A DNA stretch of 64,000 nucleotides from Pseudoflavitalea sp. G-6-1-2 (lineage in GTDB: Bacteria; Bacteroidota; Bacteroidia; Chitinophagales; Chitinophagaceae), in contig NZ_JABBGB010000001.1 of the NCBI RefSeq assembly GCF_012927185.1, forward strand, positions 1,488,001 through 1,552,000, given 5' to 3'. A model generated the notes under the pieces. That model was given only the letters and a program-made list of their open reading frames with translations, was not told the DNA's origin and searched no databases. Both the position numbers and the translations under genes were made by a program. This document shows, piece by piece, positions 54,436 to 62,866 of this stretch. How positions within the stretch are numbered: position 1 is the stretch's first letter; each line of letters begins with the position of its first letter.

Positions 54436-56706
54436 ATGCTGAAAGTAATTCCCCTTATCCTGATTACAATGACCAGTTTGCTGGTAAATGCACAGACTGT
54501 TTTACAGGGAAAAATTAAAGATGGAAGAGGAAGGGGAGTTGGCGGGGCAAGCATAGCAATTAAAAACTCTTACGACGGAGGAACTACCGACTCACTGGGC
54601 AATTACCGTTTCCGCACATCAGAAAAAGGAGAGCAAACCATTATTATTACCTGCATCGGTTACAAAATGCTGGAACAGAAATACACACTGCAGCCCGGTA
54701 CTCAATCGCTCGATCTGGTGCTGAAGGTAGAACCGAATGAACTTACGGCCGTTACCATTACTGCTGGTACATTTGAAGCCAGTGATACAAAACGCGTAAC
54801 AGTACTGGGTCCTATCGATATTGTAACCACCGCAGGATCAAATGGCGATGTAACCGGAGCGCTCAAAACCTTACCCGGTGCGCAGCAGGTAGGGGAAAAA
54901 GAAGGTTTGTTCGTTCGCGGAGGAAGCGCGGAAGAAACCAAGGTATTTATCGATGGAACGCTCGTGAACAATTTCTTTCTGTCGAGCGCGCCTGATCTCG
55001 CTTCGCGCGGACGCTTTTCGCCATTCATCTTCAAAGGAACAGTTTTCAGTACGGGTGGATATTCTGCATTGTATGGAGGAGCGCTTTCCTCTGCACTGAT
55101 ACTTGAGTCGATCGATCTTCCTGAACGTACTTCAGCCGATATCGGTCTTTCTCCCATTGGCGTAAATGCAGGATACAACCATCTGGCAAAGGATAAGAAG
55201 AGCAGCTGGGGCATCAGTTATTCCTACACCAACCTGGCCGCTTATTTCGGTATCGTAAAACAAAGGCCGGATAACTTCATCATGCCGGAATATCATAACA
55301 GTGAAGCCAACTTCAGGATAAAAACTTCCAAAACCGGCATACTTAAGTTCTATGGTTACTTCAACTACGGCCAGTTTGGTATTCGCAGACCCGATGTGGA
55401 TTCAACCGGACTGAAGAATGCATTCTCTCTTTACAACTTCAATGTATACGCCAACCTGAGCTGGAAAGAGAAGATAGGAAAGAAGTGGAAGATCTATCTC
55501 GGAACATCTTACAGCAACAACATAGATAAGATCAGAAATGTACTGGAGAACAGCGACGAGAAAGAACAGTTTCTCAATGATGTTCCCTACAATACAAAGA
55601 CCTTCAACCTCAAATCCACAGCAGATCTTGCACAGATCAAAGCCGTGCTGGAACGCAGATTGTACGGATTGAGCGCTATCCGTTTCGGAGGCGAATATCT
55701 CTATTTCACAGACAAAAGCGATTTTACCAACCGTTATGTACAGAACGGAAAAATCACTGTGAACGATCACTTCAAAGCAGGTTTTGCAGAAGCGGATATT
55801 TACATCACCAACGATCTGGCAGCGAAGCTGGGCACAAGAGTAGAACATTCATCCCTGCTCGATAAAGCCAACATTGTACCGCGCGCTTCACTCGCCTACA
55901 AACTGGGGAAAGACGATCAGATGTCGGTTGCTTATGGCATCTTCTATCAACGGCCGGAGAAGACCTTCTTTCTGCAGAATTATGTGCACAACGATCTCGC
56001 ATATACCCGCGCTTCGCACTACATTGTGAACTATCAGCGCGTAAGCAAAGATTACACGCTCCGCCTCGAGGCCTTCTACAAAAAATACGATGAGCTGGTG
56101 AAAACCTACTCCACCAAAGGCAACTACATCACAGACAGTGCTGGCAACGGCGGATACGGAAAAGCGCAGGGATTTGAATTGTTCTGGCGCGACAGAAAAA
56201 CCCTGAAGGATGTTGACTACTGGATTTCTTATTCCTATCTCGATACAAAACGCGATTACCTCAATTACCCTTATGCCATTCAGCCTGGATTTGCGGCCAA
56301 TCACACAGTGAGCCTGATAGTGAAGAAGTTTGTAACCAAACTCAAAACCGGATTTAATGCCTCTTACTCATTTGCAACCGGCAGACCTTACTATAACATC
56401 CGGTACAACGAAGGGCAGAATAAATTTACGATAGCCGAGCAGGGTAAAACAATTACGTACAATAACCTTAGCTTTAGCGTAAACTATCTTCCGAGCATCG
56501 GTAAGAAAGATTCGAAGAAATTCACGGTATGGGTTTTTTCAGTGACCAATGTGCTGGGGAGCGATCAGATTTTCGGGTACAATTATTCATTTAACGGAAG
56601 CAGAAAAGATCCGATACTGCCTGCGGCACGCCGTTTCTTTTACCTGGGATGCTTTATTAGTTTTGGAATCGACAGAACACAAGATGTTATCAATGGCAAT
56701 TTATAA
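54436..56706 (+). CDS. TonB-dependent outer-membrane receptor with carboxypeptidase-regulatory-like domain
   Basis: 756 residues from ATG 54436, which opens the signal peptide (LKVIPLILITMTSLLVNAQ); the TTG at 54415 is rejected. An N-terminal carboxypeptidase-D regulatory-like domain (about 22-105), a plug domain (ALKTLPGAQQVGEKEGLFVRGG, IDGTLV) and a beta barrel to the C-terminus follow. Imports or binds a ligand at the outer membrane using TonB energy. There is no SusD partner; instead a small secreted protein follows 10 bases later. Confidence 0.95.
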   Translation: MLKVIPLILITMTSLLVNAQTVLQGKIKDGRGRGVGGASIAIKNSYDGGTTDSLGNYRFRTSEKGEQTIIITCIGYKMLEQKYTLQPGTQSLDLVLKVEPNELTAVTITAGTFEASDTKRVTVLGPIDIVTTAGSNGDVTGALKTLPGAQQVGEKEGLFVRGGSAEETKVFIDGTLVNNFFLSSAPDLASRGRFSPFIFKGTVFSTGGYSALYGGALSSALILESIDLPERTSADIGLSPIGVNAGYNHLAKDKKSSWGISYSYTNLAAYFGIVKQRPDNFIMPEYHNSEANFRIKTSKTGILKFYGYFNYGQFGIRRPDVDSTGLKNAFSLYNFNVYANLSWKEKIGKKWKIYLGTSYSNNIDKIRNVLENSDEKEQFLNDVPYNTKTFNLKSTADLAQIKAVLERRLYGLSAIRFGGEYLYFTDKSDFTNRYVQNGKITVNDHFKAGFAEADIYITNDLAAKLGTRVEHSSLLDKANIVPRASLAYKLGKDDQMSVAYGIFYQRPEKTFFLQNYVHNDLAYTRASHYIVNYQRVSKDYTLRLEAFYKKYDELVKTYSTKGNYITDSAGNGGYGKAQGFELFWRDRKTLKDVDYWISYSYLDTKRDYLNYPYAIQPGFAANHTVSLIVKKFVTKLKTGFNASYSFATGRPYYNIRYNEGQNKFTIAEQGKTITYNNLSFSVNYLPSIGKKDSKKFTVWVFSVTNVLGSDQIFGYNYSFNGSRKDPILPAARRFFYLGCFISFGIDRTQDVINGNL

Positions 56707-56716
56707 AAACAACAAT

Positions 56717-57355
56717 ATGAAACAGATCCTGGTACTTATTGCTGCGGTTACCTTTTCCGCAGCTGCAATGGCTCAGAGCGACAAATTCAACAGCGCAATG
56801 AGCGGCAAGATTGCAGAGATCGATTCAGCAAAAACAGCTGATGATTTTCTGGCATCTTCAGCGGGTTTCGAACGCATTGCCGACGCAGAGAAGAATCAAT
56901 GGTTGCCTTATTACTATGCTGCGTATACACAAGCGCTGTATGCACTGATCAAGAATGATCAGCCGAATAACGATCAGTATGCAGATAAAGTAGATGCGCT
57001 GCTTGCAAAGGCCGATGCACTGGCTCCTAACAACTCAGAGATCAGTGTGATCCGTTCTATCACGGCTACACTGCGCATGCTGGTTGATCCGATGAGCAGG
57101 TATCAGGTGTATGGTCCGGCTATCGAAAAAGCGCTGGGTGAAGCAAAAACGCAGGATCCTTCGAATCCCAGACCTTATTTTATTCAGGGACAAAACCTGC
57201 GTTACACACCAGAGCAATTCGGTGGTGGATGTGGAGTTGCAAAGCCCATTCTGGAAGAAGCCATTAAGAGATATGATGCCTTCAAACCCGCGTCAGCACT
57301 GCATCCTCATTGGGGAAAGAAACAAGCGAGTGATCTGATTGCAGGTTGCAAATAG
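56717..57355 (+). CDS. Small secreted helical protein paired with the TonB receptor
   Basis: 212 residues with signal peptide (LIAAVTFSAAAMAQ). The mature part is helical and TPR-like in rhythm (NQWLPYYYAAYTQALYAL, VDALLAKADALAPNNSEI, PYFIQGQNLRYTPEQFGGG) with Cys near the end. It starts 10 bases after the receptor stop, so the two form one operon. The frame could begin earlier (MAIYKNNN at 56693), but ATG 56717 fits the signal peptide. It may be a periplasmic or outer-leaflet partner of the receptor; no family is named. Confidence 0.85.
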   Translation: MKQILVLIAAVTFSAAAMAQSDKFNSAMSGKIAEIDSAKTADDFLASSAGFERIADAEKNQWLPYYYAAYTQALYALIKNDQPNNDQYADKVDALLAKADALAPNNSEISVIRSITATLRMLVDPMSRYQVYGPAIEKALGEAKTQDPSNPRPYFIQGQNLRYTPEQFGGGCGVAKPILEEAIKRYDAFKPASALHPHWGKKQASDLIAGCK

Positions 57356-57364
57356 ATTAAAAAG

Positions 57365-57411
57365 CAAAGCAGGGTTTTTAATCCGGACAATCCGGTTAAA
57401 GCCCTGCTTTG
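57365..57411 (+). terminator. Long hairpin after the TonB receptor operon
   Basis: Ten-base perfect arms CAAAGCAGGG/CCCTGCTTTG (57365-57374 with 57402-57411) extended inward with a wobble and mismatch. There is no T run after it, so termination strength is uncertain. It sits directly before a -7 box. Confidence 0.6.
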
Positions 57412-57415
57412 ACTG

Positions 57416-57423
57416 TATATTTG
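57416..57423 (+). promoter_or_regulatory. -7 box for the second winged-helix gene
   Basis: TATATTTG matches TAnnTTTG, 25 bases before ATG 57448 and 5 bases after the hairpin. No matching -33 element is seen. Confidence 0.45.
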
Positions 57424-57447
57424 TTACTGTTAATTTTAAAAGCAGTA

Positions 57448-57744
57448 ATGGAATTTCAGCATCTCGACCCCATCTTGCACTCACAGTTGCGTCTCGCCGT
57501 AATCAGCCTGCTGATGCAACAGCAGGAAGCTGAATTCACTTTCATCCGCGAGAAAACCAATGCCACTGCCGGCAACCTCAGCGTTCAGATCAACAAACTC
57601 CGCGAAGCAGGTTATATCGACGTTCAGAAGCAGTTTCACAATAATTATCCTCAGACCGTTTGCAGGATCACCGAAGAAGGCAAAGCTGCTTTCAATAAGT
57701 ATGTGAAGAATCTTCAGTCGTATTTGAGCATTAAGCAAAAGTAA
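57448..57744 (+). CDS. Winged-helix transcriptional regulator (HTH_34/PF13601 type)
   Basis: 98 residues, the same single-domain family as the regulator at 21614: DPILHSQLRLAVISLLM, then TNATAGNLSVQINKLREAGYI as the recognition helix region and YPQTVCRITEEGKAAFNKYV as the wing. The start at ATG 57448 is chosen over CTG 57409, which is inside the hairpin. No ACTTTG...CAAAGT palindrome is present nearby, so its target differs from that of the first regulator or lies elsewhere. Confidence 0.92.
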   Translation: MEFQHLDPILHSQLRLAVISLLMQQQEAEFTFIREKTNATAGNLSVQINKLREAGYIDVQKQFHNNYPQTVCRITEEGKAAFNKYVKNLQSYLSIKQK

Positions 57745-57824
57745 TCCCCATCACTTTTTACAATGGGAGAAGTGAATCTTTCCGACCCCATCTTTTTAAT
57801 TTACTATGATCTGATTGTACGCTA

Positions 57825-57856
57825 TAAAAAAAATCCCCGTTCCAAAGAACGGGGAT
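57825..57856 (-). terminator. Terminator for the minus-strand T9SS gene
   Basis: Stem ATCCCCGTTC/GAACGGGGAT (57833-57842 with 57847-57856), 4-base loop. On the minus strand it is followed by a T run (A run at 57826-57833 on plus). Confidence 0.92.
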
Positions 57857-57880
57857 CGATATTACCTCTGAAAAAACCTT

Positions 57881-59320
57881 TTATTCTTTAACCAGCTTCA
57901 CTACCATTCTCTCATTGCCGTTGATGATCATATCCAGCACATACATGCCTGGTTTGAGCATGCTGGTACCATCGAGTGTAACTGAGCGGGTTCCTGCTTC
58001 GAACTTCACTGTTTTGCGCATTACTTCTGCACCGAAAGCATTTACCACTTTCATCACTGCCAGCGATGATTCGCTCACCTGAACATATACCACAATGTCG
58101 TTCTTAACAGGGTTTGGCGTTACGCTCACCATTTTAAGTGTGGTGTTGTTGTACACGCGAACCACCAGAATTTTAGTTACATGCGGTGTGCCATCTTTAT
58201 CGAGTTGACGAAGACGGTAGTACAGATCTTTCTTCGCAGCTCTCTTGGGCTTATCGGTGAATGCGTAATTTACCTTGCTGTTCGAATTTCCCTGTGCAGC
58301 TACTGTTCCAACTTTTTCCCAGTCGGTTCCATTGGAGCTGCGCTCTACTTCGAAACGGTCGCTGTTGATCTCGAAAGTGGTGATCCAGCTGATTTCTACG
58401 TCTCCGTTAGGTTTGGAGATTCCTTTGAAATCGATCAGTGTTACGGGAAGCGGACCTCCATCAGGGAAGTTGATGGTAACGGTGATGGGATCTGAGCAGA
58501 GCGGTGTAACACCCTGATCGCATACTCTGTAGGTGAAGGTAGTGTGGTCGCCTCTGAATCCGATTTTTGGTTTGAATGTAAAGTCTCCATTGCCGAAGAG
58601 CTCTACTGTTCCGTCCGCAGAATTCTGTTCGAGTTTGGCGTAGATGACGTCATTGTCAGGGTCGCTGTCGTTCAGCAACACTTTTCCTTTGGCTTCATAT
58701 TTTGAATTGCCCTGTATTTCGTCTTCTTCACCAACCGGAGGCTGGTTGCAGCCGGTGTTGTAGCGCTTGTTCTGGCTTGCCCAGAATTTATCTACTTCGA
58801 GTGTTGAGGTAGAGTTGATTCCCTGGAAATTTACATACACTTTGTAGCTGCCGGAACCGATTTTCGGGAACTCGAAAATTCCGCTGTATTCCTGATCTAC
58901 GTTGTGGGGTTTGCCGGTGAGTTCAACACTGTCGAGGTAAGACCCGATGATATTGTTCTCGCCGTCGGTTACGAAGATCTTCATCCATTTACGGGCTCCG
59001 TCTGTAGATGGACCAGTGAGTTTGTAAGTGAAAGTTACTTTCAGGTATCCCCACATTTCGAGAACGGGGGTGTAAAATCCTGTTTCCTGCGTAGGTGAAG
59101 TGGCAGGGCCGAATACGGTGGTGCCATCGCCTTCAATTGTTGGGGTAGTGCCGCTGTTGATCTGAACATTTTTGAAGATCCAACATTGACCGGTGAGATG
59201 AGGTTTAACTTGTTCAAGCGTAACGTCTGTACGTGAATTGAAGTTCTCATAAGTTTGAGCGGATGCGCTCACTGTGATGAATGCCCAGAAGAGAGCAACA
59301 AGGGTAAAGTTCTTTTGCAT
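57881..59320 (-). CDS. T9SS cargo protein with Ig/cadherin-like repeat
   Basis: 479 residues with signal peptide VSASAQ. An N-terminal domain of about 160 residues has beta-sandwich character (FTYKLTGPSTDGARKWMKIF). A cadherin/Ig-like module (GKVLLNDSDPDNDVIYAKL ... GDFTFKPKIGFRG ... TFTYRVCDQG) resembles the VCBS/Big_9 type and has the calcium-binding-like NDSDPDND. A fibronectin-like stalk and type A sorting domain (VTPNPVKNDIVVYV ... GMYVLDMIING ... VKLVKE) follow. Probably a surface adhesin. Confidence 0.92.
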   Translation of the reverse strand: MQKNFTLVALFWAFITVSASAQTYENFNSRTDVTLEQVKPHLTGQCWIFKNVQINSGTTPTIEGDGTTVFGPATSPTQETGFYTPVLEMWGYLKVTFTYKLTGPSTDGARKWMKIFVTDGENNIIGSYLDSVELTGKPHNVDQEYSGIFEFPKIGSGSYKVYVNFQGINSTSTLEVDKFWASQNKRYNTGCNQPPVGEEDEIQGNSKYEAKGKVLLNDSDPDNDVIYAKLEQNSADGTVELFGNGDFTFKPKIGFRGDHTTFTYRVCDQGVTPLCSDPITVTINFPDGGPLPVTLIDFKGISKPNGDVEISWITTFEINSDRFEVERSSNGTDWEKVGTVAAQGNSNSKVNYAFTDKPKRAAKKDLYYRLRQLDKDGTPHVTKILVVRVYNNTTLKMVSVTPNPVKNDIVVYVQVSESSLAVMKVVNAFGAEVMRKTVKFEAGTRSVTLDGTSMLKPGMYVLDMIINGNERMVVKLVKE

Positions 59321-59692
59321 ACTGTCAACAAGTTTCAGAGTTTTGAAAATGTGTTAGGTAGGGACACGGATTGCCTGTACGATGGGGCATTCAAAGGAAG
59401 TAGACTTGAAAGTTGTTGGACAAACGGATTCAATTAGCTTACATAGCTATTGGACAGTACAAAAGAGTCTTGTATAGGTTCAAAAAACGATTAGGCAAAG
59501 GGGGGTGGAAATTGGTGCAGTATAGGCTGTAACTGCCGAATGGAATTATCGTAGGATCACCAGAATTGAAAGCAAATATAATCAGACCAGAATTATTATG
59601 CAAGTATTATGTAAGGAAGGAGCCAAAAAAATACTTGCCTGAACCGGAATCTCACCATAATTGTATAGTAATTTGCATCAGTAAATCAGACT
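59321..59692. other. Divergent intergenic region, 372 bases
   Basis: AT-rich spacer between divergent starts of a T9SS gene and an ABC transporter operon. A minus-strand TATATTTG box is at 59573-59580, but it is 250 bases from the minus-strand start. A TAATTTG-like box (one base short of consensus) lies about 25 bases before the ABC gene. No gene is seen. Confidence 0.4.
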
Positions 59693-60628
59693 ATGTCTCC
59701 ACTAATATCTGTATCGAATCTCAGCAAGTATTATAAAGATATTAAAGCTGTTGATGATATATCTATCACAGTAAATAAAGGAGATGTGTATGGGTTCCTT
59801 GGTCAGAATGGCGCAGGAAAATCCACTACCATCCGGATGCTGCTCTCACTCATACAGCCAACCGAAGGCACAATTGAAATTTTCGGGATGGATCTCCGGA
59901 AACACCGGTCCGAAATTCTGCGACAGGTGGGGGCGGTAATCGAAAGGCCGGATCTCTACAAATACCTTACAGCGCTCGAAAATCTGCAGCTCTTTGCAAA
60001 ACTGAGCGGCATGAAATTATCCAAACAGACCCTGCTCGATCAGTTGGCCCGTGTAGGCCTGCAGGAGCGGGCAAACTCCAAAGTGCATACCTTCTCACAG
60101 GGCATGAAACAGCGGCTGGGCATAGCTGTGGCACTGGTGCATAACCCTCAGCTGGTGATACTCGACGAACCTACCAATGGCCTCGATCCACAGGGCATTG
60201 CAGACATCAGGCAGCTGATACTCAGGCTCAGCAGGGAAGAAGGAAAGACAGTAGTGGTAAGCTCGCACCTGCTCAACGAAATTGAGATGACTGCCAATCG
60301 CATGATCATCATCAATAAAGGAAAGAAGATAGTAGAAGGAGCGCTCCGCGATCTGTTCGATTCTTCAAAAATGCTGATAGAACTAAGGGTAGCTAATCCC
60401 GAACACAGTTTGCAGCAACTGCAGGCATCACCCTGGAACACTTATCTGCAGCATCATCATGATGATGTGATCAGCTTACAGATGAATGTGAAAGAAATTC
60501 CCCAACTCACTGCAGACCTGGTGCAGATGGGAGCAGCTGTTCTCGGTATACAGCCGCGGCATTCGCTGGAAGCTTATTTTCTGTCACTAACAACATCCAA
60601 TCCGCATGTGGACCATCCTGCAAATTGA
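59693..60628 (+). CDS. ABC transporter ATP-binding protein (ABC-2 type)
   Basis: 311 residues. Walker A GQNGAGKST near residue 38, signature FSQGMKQRLG, Walker B LVILDEPTNGLDPQG and switch histidine in VVSSHLL, plus a C-terminal regulatory extension of about 90 residues as in ABC-2 exporters of the CcmA/bacitracin-resistance type. It overlaps the permease gene by 23 bases, so the two are translated together. Confidence 0.95.
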   Translation: MSPLISVSNLSKYYKDIKAVDDISITVNKGDVYGFLGQNGAGKSTTIRMLLSLIQPTEGTIEIFGMDLRKHRSEILRQVGAVIERPDLYKYLTALENLQLFAKLSGMKLSKQTLLDQLARVGLQERANSKVHTFSQGMKQRLGIAVALVHNPQLVILDEPTNGLDPQGIADIRQLILRLSREEGKTVVVSSHLLNEIEMTANRMIIINKGKKIVEGALRDLFDSSKMLIELRVANPEHSLQQLQASPWNTYLQHHHDDVISLQMNVKEIPQLTADLVQMGAAVLGIQPRHSLEAYFLSLTTSNPHVDHPAN

Positions 60629-61445
60629 ACTGTTTAAAATATTCAAGAAGCCACGCACCTATATTTCGTTTGTGGCTATCACGGTAATTGTGTTGCTGAT
60701 TCAGACTGCCTTGTACTCAGATGGACAGGTATACATGGATTTTCTGTTGCAGAGTGTGGGCGGCGATTTTGTGATCGAAGGGAAAATGCTGAACGGATAC
60801 TTTGTTTGTTATTTCATTCTGCAGACACTGCTGATTCACGTGCCTCTTCTGATAGCGCTGGTTGGCGGTGATATGATTGCAGGAGAAGCCAACAGCGGAA
60901 CACTTCGCCTACTGGTGAGCAAACCGGTTAGCAGAGGATCGCTGATCATGGGTAAATTCGTTGCTTCTACAGTATATACTTTGTTGCTGCTGATCTGGAT
61001 GGCCTTTTTGTCGCTCGGCCTCAGCATGCTGTTGTTCGGCGTAGACGATCTCGCTGTTTTCAAAGCAAAGGAACTGGTGGTGATATTGAAAAATGATGTA
61101 CTCTGGCGGTACCTCGCTGCATTCGGATTTGCAGCCATTGCGATGGTGACGGTAGCGGCGCTTTCATTTTTTCTCTCGATGTTCGCGGAGAACAGTATCG
61201 GCCCGATCGTGAGCACCATGAGCATAGTGATTCTGTTCACCATCCTCACCACCATGGATCTTCCATTGTTCAATAGTCTCAAACCTTTTCTCTTTACCTC
61301 GCATATGCTGGGATGGAAAGGTTTCTTCGACGATCAGATTTTTTACGACAGCATTTTGAAGTCGGCCATCTTTCTGTTACTGCATATAGTGCTGTTGATA
61401 GGCGCTTCGTGGATGATCTTCAAAAAGAAAGATGTATTGAGCTGA
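60606..61445 (+). CDS. ABC-2 type permease
   Basis: 279 residues with six predicted membrane helices, an N-terminal FKIFKKPRTYISF helix and the family motif AGEANSGTLRLLVSKPVSR. It pairs with the ATPase encoded just upstream. Substrate unknown. The LolA-like gene follows 36 bases later. Confidence 0.93.
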   Translation: MWTILQIELFKIFKKPRTYISFVAITVIVLLIQTALYSDGQVYMDFLLQSVGGDFVIEGKMLNGYFVCYFILQTLLIHVPLLIALVGGDMIAGEANSGTLRLLVSKPVSRGSLIMGKFVASTVYTLLLLIWMAFLSLGLSMLLFGVDDLAVFKAKELVVILKNDVLWRYLAAFGFAAIAMVTVAALSFFLSMFAENSIGPIVSTMSIVILFTILTTMDLPLFNSLKPFLFTSHMLGWKGFFDDQIFYDSILKSAIFLLLHIVLLIGASWMIFKKKDVLS

Positions 61446-61481
61446 TAAAACTTTTATGTTGTTAATCTAAAATATACTCAA

Positions 61482-62186
61482 GTGAAACGTAACATAACTT
61501 CTCTGCTGGCGATGATGATAATGGTAATGTGCGGAACAACGCTCCGGGCACAGGACGCTGCTGCAGCATTGCTGAAGAAGGTAAAAGCAAAACTGGAAAC
61601 AGTGAATACCTATGAAGCAAACGGACAGATGAAGACGAATGTTTCGTTCATCAAAGTACCCGATTCGAAGATCACGGTGTATTTCAAAAAGCCGGGAAAG
61701 TTCAGGATCAAAAAAGAGAATGGTATCAGCATTATGCCGAAAAGCGCTGGTGGCCTCAATCCTGGCACATTGCTTTCGTCGGAGAACTACACGGCAGTGG
61801 CTGCAGGCACTTCAAAAGTTGCAGATAAACCGGTAACCATTGTAAAGTTGCTGCCGCTTGATGAAAAAAGCGACGTAGTAGTTTCCACACTCTATATCGA
61901 TGAAAAGGAAACTGTGATCAGAAAAGCAGTAACCACCACAAGAAGTGGAGGCACTTATGAAATAGAGATGAGTTACGGAAAATTCACATCATGGGGTTTG
62001 CCCGATAAAGTGGTATTCCTGTTCAATACAAAAGACTATAAATTACCCAAAGGCATTACGTTTGATTATGATACAGGTGAGAAACCTGCCACCAATGCAT
62101 CTGACAAAGATCAAAAAGGTAAAGTAGAAATCACATATACAAACTACATAATCAACAAGGGGATTCCTGACAATATCTTCCAGTAG
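61482..62186 (+). CDS. LolA-like outer-membrane lipoprotein-sorting protein
   Basis: 234 residues. GTG start at 61482, confirmed because the signal peptide begins there (basic KRN, hydrophobic core, GTTLRAQ); no ATG is available. The mature protein has the LolA/LppX open-barrel character (KLETVNTYEANGQMKT ... YFKKPGKFRIKKENG ... EIEMSYGKFTSWGLP). LolA carries lipoproteins across the periplasm; this member could also carry another lipid for the ABC transporter next to it, which is inference. Confidence 0.8.
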   Translation: MKRNITSLLAMMIMVMCGTTLRAQDAAAALLKKVKAKLETVNTYEANGQMKTNVSFIKVPDSKITVYFKKPGKFRIKKENGISIMPKSAGGLNPGTLLSSENYTAVAAGTSKVADKPVTIVKLLPLDEKSDVVVSTLYIDEKETVIRKAVTTTRSGGTYEIEMSYGKFTSWGLPDKVVFLFNTKDYKLPKGITFDYDTGEKPATNASDKDQKGKVEITYTNYIINKGIPDNIFQ

Positions 62187-62373
62187 ATTTCCTCCGTCTT
62201 TTTACGTTTCAGTTTTCATTCACCTGCTGTACTTTGCCGGCTGATTCATCTTGATGTTAGTCAAGAATATTGACATCGGGGTGCCCTGACCGTATTTATT
62301 TGGCATTCAGGTATACTATTTATTTACTATACCCGTTTGCTAGTCTGTACCTTAAACCCTTTTCGAAAACCCA

Positions 62374-62862
62374 ATGTTTCCAAATCCTAAGAAAGCCCTT
62401 TGCGCTTTATGGGTTTCTATGCTCATATGCTTCAAAGGCTTTAGCCACACCCCAGGTTTTTGCCAGATGGGTAGTAATATCGATCAGAATTACTACCGGT
62501 GCAGCTGGCATGCGAACACCGGTAATGCCGACAAGGCAACCGGAAGTTTGGCAACGATTCATTTCGTTACAGTACGCCATGATGGCGGAGCTATTGCTAT
62601 TGCAAAGCTTTCTGCTGCTGTTACCGATCAATCCCCAATTATTCTTTCCAACAATATTTGTGGTTCGCTTACCCCTGCGAATCATAAAACAGTGTTCTTA
62701 TCTCCACTCGTTTCAGGGCCTGAAACGAAAGCAAACACTGTGACCATACCATCAGGAACCTATGTAATGCAACTCAAATGTGCAGAGCAATATCGTTGCT
62801 GCACAACGGATTTTATTCCAGCATTGAACAGTTATGAAGAACGGTTACCCTTTAACGCCTAA
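62374..62862 (+). CDS. Small secreted cysteine-containing protein
   Basis: 162 residues. A signal-like N-terminus (KKALCALWVSMLICFKGF) leads to a mature part with about six cysteines (YYRCSW, NNICGS, LKCAEQYRCCTT), apparently beta-rich. No family recognised. It lies 4 bases before the DUF11-type gene that begins at 62867, so the two are one operon and it may be a surface partner. A frame at 62270-62743 in another phase is its shadow. Confidence 0.65.
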   Translation: MFPNPKKALCALWVSMLICFKGFSHTPGFCQMGSNIDQNYYRCSWHANTGNADKATGSLATIHFVTVRHDGGAIAIAKLSAAVTDQSPIILSNNICGSLTPANHKTVFLSPLVSGPETKANTVTIPSGTYVMQLKCAEQYRCCTTDFIPALNSYEERLPFNA

Positions 62863-62866
62863 ACCG

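Noticed and set aside
62270-62743. 157-codon open frame overlapping the small secreted protein
   Set aside because: Different phase from the better candidate at 62374, which has a signal peptide and ends 4 bases before the next gene.
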